This document shows, piece by piece, positions 60,831 to 64,000 of a DNA stretch of 64,000 nt (position 1 is the first letter of the stretch; the number at the start of each line of letters is the position of its first letter). The notes beneath the pieces were generated by a model. It searched no databases and was not told the origin of the DNA. It saw only the letters and a list, made by a program, of their open reading frames with translations. The translations under genes were made by a program, and so were the position numbers. Source of the DNA: Clostridiales bacterium (GTDB taxonomy: Bacteria; Bacillota; Clostridia; Christensenellales; CAG-138); contig SFEL01000002.1 of the NCBI GenBank assembly GCA_004557245.1, forward strand, positions 62,001 to 126,000, read 5' to 3'.

Positions 60831-60909
60831 ACCCTGCCCTCCCATGCAAAACTTCTGCGATATATATAGAAGTATCTGCCATAGGGAACAAAAATATGCA
60901 ATACAGGCA

Positions 60910-60948
60910 AATATCCCCTGAGAACGCAGCGCGCCCTCAGGGGATATT
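60910..60948 (-). terminator. Hairpin terminator after the SH3/PG-binding gene
   Basis: AATATCCCCTGAG and CTCAGGGGATATT, a 13-bp perfect stem with a 13-base loop, separate the gene ending at 60968 from gerAA. The T tail is short. Confidence 0.75.
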
Positions 60949-60967
60949 CATATTAAATTATGCTGTT

Positions 60968-62104
60968 TTATTTTGCCTTGCCAGCCCGATAAGCCTCCTG
61001 TACGCAGGCCTGATGTCTCGGGCATTCCTTGCTGTTAGCATGCACCTTGGAGTTAAGCAGGTGTATGCAGAAGTGGCCGTCAAAGCCGTTGCTCTTGGTA
61101 GGGTTTGCCATATGAGGCATGGTATGCATGCTTGCAGCCACAGTCTTGCCGTTGTATGTAACCCATATGGGGCGCCTGTTCCATGAAAAGCCCTCCAGGC
61201 TCTTCATTACGGCGGTGTCTTCTTTTGTGATAGGCTCGCTGTCCGCGTGATACCAGCCGCCGAAGCGCCTTGCACGGAAGCTTTTGCCGGTACGCACATC
61301 AGTCACCGTAAACTTGGCGCCCTTGTTCAGCCAATCTTTGCCGCCCTTGAACCAGTCCAGCAGCACTACGCTGCCCTTGAGCTTGGTAAACGTGGCGTTT
61401 TCTTTTGTGAGCTTGTTGGTGCTGTCGAATATGGAATTGAGCGTCTCAGCACCGGCGATACCATCCGCCGAGGAAAGCCCCGCTTTTTTCTGGTATTCCA
61501 GCACGGCCTTGCGGGTAGCGCTATCGTATACGCCGCTCATGTCCCGCTTTGACATAAAGCCGCGATCGTATAGCTTCTTCTGCAGCCGCTCCACCTCTTC
61601 GCCCTCCATGCCGGTGCGGAGCATGCTTCCGGACGCGGTGTTGGAGCCGGTGAGCGTCAGGTGGGTGCGGTAAACATAGCCCGTGGCGTCATCGGCAACC
61701 ACATAGAACCACTCGCCAAACACCGCCTTTATGCGCACGCCCTTGCCTGCCGTTAACTGCTTTACGGCGTAGGTATCCTCGCTGGGGCCTCCGCGTATAT
61801 ATGTGCCGTCGTCCAATACATACGCGCCGCGGCTGCCGGAAGAATTTGAAAAGATGTAATCCTGGCGGATATAGCCCACGGTTCCGCTTTTGAGCATTAT
61901 CCTGTACCAGCCGTTTTCCACCGCCAGCACCTCTACTTCGCTGCCCAGCTCAAGCGTTCCAAGGGCGTTGGATTCCTTATCAGGGGATTCCCTGAGGTTG
62001 ACGCCGTCAGCCGTGATTATACCGGTATCCGCTGCCAGCGCCCCTGTGCAGACCGCAAGAAGCAGCAGCACTGCGGCAGCGCCTGCCATGCGTTTAAGCT
62101 TCAT
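60968..62104 (-). CDS. Secreted SH3-domain and peptidoglycan-binding protein
   Basis: 378 aa. Signal peptide (about residues 1-24), two bacterial SH3 domains (ADGVNLRESPDKESNALG and DDGTYIRGGPSEDTYAV), a PG_binding_1 domain (GMEGEEVERLQKKLYDRGF to IAGAETLNSIF), and a C-terminal domain of about 130 residues with GFDGHFCIHLLNSKVHAN and CPRHQACVQEAY. The last domain has conserved-looking His and Cys but I cannot name it; it does not have the YkuD motif. It acts on or in the cell wall. It overlaps the glycosylase gene by 4 nt. Confidence 0.85.
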   Translation of the reverse strand: MKLKRMAGAAAVLLLLAVCTGALAADTGIITADGVNLRESPDKESNALGTLELGSEVEVLAVENGWYRIMLKSGTVGYIRQDYIFSNSSGSRGAYVLDDGTYIRGGPSEDTYAVKQLTAGKGVRIKAVFGEWFYVVADDATGYVYRTHLTLTGSNTASGSMLRTGMEGEEVERLQKKLYDRGFMSKRDMSGVYDSATRKAVLEYQKKAGLSSADGIAGAETLNSIFDSTNKLTKENATFTKLKGSVVLLDWFKGGKDWLNKGAKFTVTDVRTGKSFRARRFGGWYHADSEPITKEDTAVMKSLEGFSWNRRPIWVTYNGKTVAASMHTMPHMANPTKSNGFDGHFCIHLLNSKVHANSKECPRHQACVQEAYRAGKAK

Positions 62105-62709
62105 CGTTCCTCCTCCGCTCTTATCATTTCCCCCAGCCGCCCTATATCCTCCGCCAGCGTATCAGCCAGTGCACGGTTGTAAATCACGCTTGCGGGATGA
62201 TACTGTGGCGAAAGCAGTATTCCTTTTCCTTCTATGGTCACGCTCATGCTTCTGCCGTGCAGTTCCCCTATAGTACGTATTTGTTCACCTGCCAGCGTCA
62301 GAATGGCTTTAAGGGGAGTATTGCCGAGAGTGACTATTATGCGCGGCGAAAGCAGGCAAAGTTCGCTTTTCAGGAGCGGCAGCCCCGCTTTCATCTCCGC
62401 GCCCGTGGGGGTACGGTTGGATACGCTCTTCGGCTTTACATTAACGGGGCGGAACTTTATGGTATTGGTAATATACACCCGGCTTCTGTCTATGCCTGCG
62501 CCCCTTAAAAGCGCATCGAGCTGCTTGCCCGCTTTACCTACAAACGGCCGCCCCTGCTTTGCCTCGTCTCCTCCGGGTGCCTCGCCTATCAGCATCACCA
62601 GCGGGTTCACCGGCCCCTCTCCAAATACCGGGTGGGAATAATCGCCACGGCCGTCGGACGTTTCGGCTATGCGCAGCCGCTCTTTTTCATAAAGCTCAAC
62701 AAGGCCCAT
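62101..62709 (-). CDS. Uracil-DNA glycosylase family 4-like protein without the Fe-S cysteines
   Basis: 202 aa. Motif GEAPGGDEAKQGRPFVGKAG and the late motif SPQYHPASVIYN show the family 4/5 uracil-DNA glycosylase fold. True family 4 enzymes bind a 4Fe-4S cluster through an N-terminal CxxC pair; here that region reads ERLRIAETSDGRGDYSHPVFG and has no Cys. It may be a cluster-free uracil glycosylase, as seen in some Clostridia, or have other specificity. It starts one base after the PBP gene stop. Confidence 0.85.
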   Translation of the reverse strand: MGLVELYEKERLRIAETSDGRGDYSHPVFGEGPVNPLVMLIGEAPGGDEAKQGRPFVGKAGKQLDALLRGAGIDRSRVYITNTIKFRPVNVKPKSVSNRTPTGAEMKAGLPLLKSELCLLSPRIIVTLGNTPLKAILTLAGEQIRTIGELHGRSMSVTIEGKGILLSPQYHPASVIYNRALADTLAEDIGRLGEMIRAEEER

Positions 62710-62710
62710 A

Positions 62711-64000
62711 TTACCACCCTGCGCCTACGGGCGGGTTTTCCTCGTATATGGCATTGAAGTTGAGCCGCAGCTGCTCAGTAGCCCGCTTAATATATTCGGT
62801 AAGTGAGGCGTTCACGTAATCCTGGAGGTCCTGCATTCCCTGTATGAGGGTATTCCTGTCCGTATCCGAGATATTCTGAACGTTGTTCAGGTAGTTCCCT
62901 ATCTCCCTTATGAGCTGCTGTGCCTCATTCTTGGCATTTTGCAGATCCTCGTTGCCTCCGCCGTAGTTATACCACGAAGGCGTATGCAGCGAGCAGGTCG
63001 CTCCCATACTTCCCCCCTCCATCGTCATTGCGTACTCCTCGGAGGTAACGCCGGTATAAACGGCATTTGGTATGTACTGTTTGACCAATATGGGATCAAT
63101 GTCCGCATACATTGAGTCATTGTGAATCAGCACCACAGAGCCCGATATAACATTATAACAATAGGGCGATGCAAGCTGGCCGCTATCCTGACATATGCTG
63201 GTCTGTACGTGCATATCGCATACCTCGGTAGGCGCCGTATCCTGTGCAAACCAGTCAGTCACGGGCAGATGCCCAGAGGAATCTGTATAGCAGGCATCAG
63301 TGGCCAGCTTGCCGGATATGGAGCAGACGGTGCACTTTGTAAGACCTATCTCGTTGGGGGATTCATCGATTATGGGTTTATTCTGCAATCCCTCATGTAT
63401 CTTTGACATAAAGGCCTTCCACAGGGGCGCCGCGTATTTGCCGCCTGTGGACTTGCTCTTGAGCTTTGGCGTAAAGTCATCGTGGCCTATCCATACGGTA
63501 GCTGTATAGTAGGGGGTCATACCTGCAAAGTACACGCTGCCGTAATCCGAGTTGGTACCGGTCTTGCCCGCCACTGTCATGCCGGATATTTTCGCGTTGG
63601 TACCAGTGCCGGAGTTTACCGCCTCTGTGAGTATATCCACCAGCATATAAGCCGTAGACTTCTTAAATACGGTATGCTTTTCCCTTATCTCGTCAGCGTC
63701 GAGTATGACCTTGCCGCTTTCGTCCACTACCCTCGTAAAGGACAACGGTTCCTGATACTCGCCTCCGCTTGCTATCGCTCCGTATGCCGCCGCCATCTCT
63801 ATGGGGGTTATGTTTGTGGTGCCCAGCGCCATTGCGGAGCCCGTCTTCGATATGCGTGACGGATCTACTCCCAGCAGCTCAAGATAATTTGCGCTGTTGT
63901 CAAAGCCCACGTGTTCAAGAAGCGTCCTCGCCGCCGCCACGTTGAGGGAATTCACCACGCCCTGCCTGAGCGTCAGAGGGCCTATGTAACTTTCACTGCC
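62711..64000 (-). CDS. Penicillin-binding protein, class A type, C-terminal part (runs off the window)
   Basis: The frame is open to base 64000, giving about 429 residues; the catalytic SxxK and the glycosyltransferase domain lie beyond the edge. Present are the SxN motif in VVNSLNVAA, the KTG motif in VAGKTGTNSDYG followed by FAGMTPYYTATVWIGHD, and a Cys-containing tail (CTVCSISGKLATDACY and CDMH), then a C-terminal segment rich in Asn and Gln. It is the transpeptidase part of a peptidoglycan synthase of the PBP1A type. The GTG at 63958 is internal and not a start. Confidence 0.92.
   Translation of the reverse strand, partial: GSESYIGPLTLRQGVVNSLNVAAARTLLEHVGFDNSANYLELLGVDPSRISKTGSAMALGTTNITPIEMAAAYGAIASGGEYQEPLSFTRVVDESGKVILDADEIREKHTVFKKSTAYMLVDILTEAVNSGTGTNAKISGMTVAGKTGTNSDYGSVYFAGMTPYYTATVWIGHDDFTPKLKSKSTGGKYAAPLWKAFMSKIHEGLQNKPIIDESPNEIGLTKCTVCSISGKLATDACYTDSSGHLPVTDWFAQDTAPTEVCDMHVQTSICQDSGQLASPYCYNVISGSVVLIHNDSMYADIDPILVKQYIPNAVYTGVTSEEYAMTMEGGSMGATCSLHTPSWYNYGGGNEDLQNAKNEAQQLIREIGNYLNNVQNISDTDRNTLIQGMQDLQDYVNASLTEYIKRATEQLRLNFNAIYEENPPVGAGW

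Noticed and set aside
60851..60900. Sigma-G promoter before gerAA
   Set aside because: GCATATT and GATACTT elements exist, but the match to -35/-10 of sigma-G and the spacing are too weak to annotate.

Overview
The window looks like chromosomal sequence of a strictly anaerobic, spore-forming, selenocysteine-using member of the Clostridia, probably gut- or rumen-associated. The evidence is a trans-4-hydroxyproline dehydratase (glycyl radical enzyme) with its activase and a P5C reductase, an electron-bifurcating [FeFe] hydrogenase, anaerobic NrdD, rubrerythrin, an intact gerA-type germinant receptor operon, and selD with an in-frame UGA. I cannot name the genus. Genes are dense, with many 4-nt ATGA overlaps and strong GGAGG ribosome sites. 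I see no phage, IS element, CRISPR array, rRNA or tRNA gene.

Layout: 1-3.8 kb, hydroxyproline reduction (HypD activase, HypD, ProC). 3.9-8.9 kb, a two-gene DUF pair, AAG-type glycosylase, LCP protein, YbaK deacylase and a 4Fe-4S aldo/keto reductase. 8.9-15.3 kb, tRNA modification and housekeeping (queA, tgt, tsaE, tsaB, rimI, ridA, a ComEC core, holA). 15.7-19.8 kb, bifurcating hydrogenase hydC-hydB-hydA. 20.1-24.3 kb, two divergent glutamine synthetases (type III on minus, type I on plus) plus an ANTAR RNA-binding regulator. 24.3-28.3 kb, pyrG, guaA and nadE. 28.3-32.8 kb (minus), ddl-murF-NusG_II protein-Gx transporter, then pfkA. 32.9-42.1 kb, two MATE pumps, DUF1003 protein, nrdD, a large membrane protein and a lipoprotein. 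42.4-46.7 kb, a MacB-like ABC system with a secreted adaptor. 46.8-49.4 kb (minus), a MerR regulator, then selD-dapB. 49.7-56.2 kb, LysR, rubrerythrin, a beta-helix lipoprotein, a FAD oxidoreductase and the c-di-AMP pair cdaA-cdaR. 56.3-60.8 kb (minus), gerAA-gerAB-gerAC with a previously hidden 53-codon membrane ORF and a 104-aa protein. 60.9-64 kb (minus), an SH3/peptidoglycan-binding protein, a uracil-DNA glycosylase-like protein and the C-terminal part of a class A PBP.

The most interesting system is the nitrogen-assimilation block. Both divergent glutamine synthetase genes have a good promoter followed by a short leader with an intrinsic terminator, and both leaders carry the same 11-nt string GGCAAAGGCGT at the 5' arm of that terminator. 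In both cases the string can fold into a hairpin with the hexaloop AAAGGC, which has the A1/G4 pattern of ANTAR targets. That hairpin excludes the terminator. The ANTAR protein is encoded directly after the type I gene and has a degenerate receiver domain. This suggests one antiterminator switching both enzymes through an unusually short, apparently single-hexaloop leader.

Other points: Sec-containing SelD with a bSECIS-like hairpin, two genes that look leaderless with the same TGGTATAAT-N6-ATG layout, a probable ACG start codon, tandem NrdR boxes before nrdD, a MerR promoter with a 19-bp spacer, a PerR/Fur-like dyad at the rubrerythrin promoter, and a 48-nt inverted repeat pair 7.6 kb apart.
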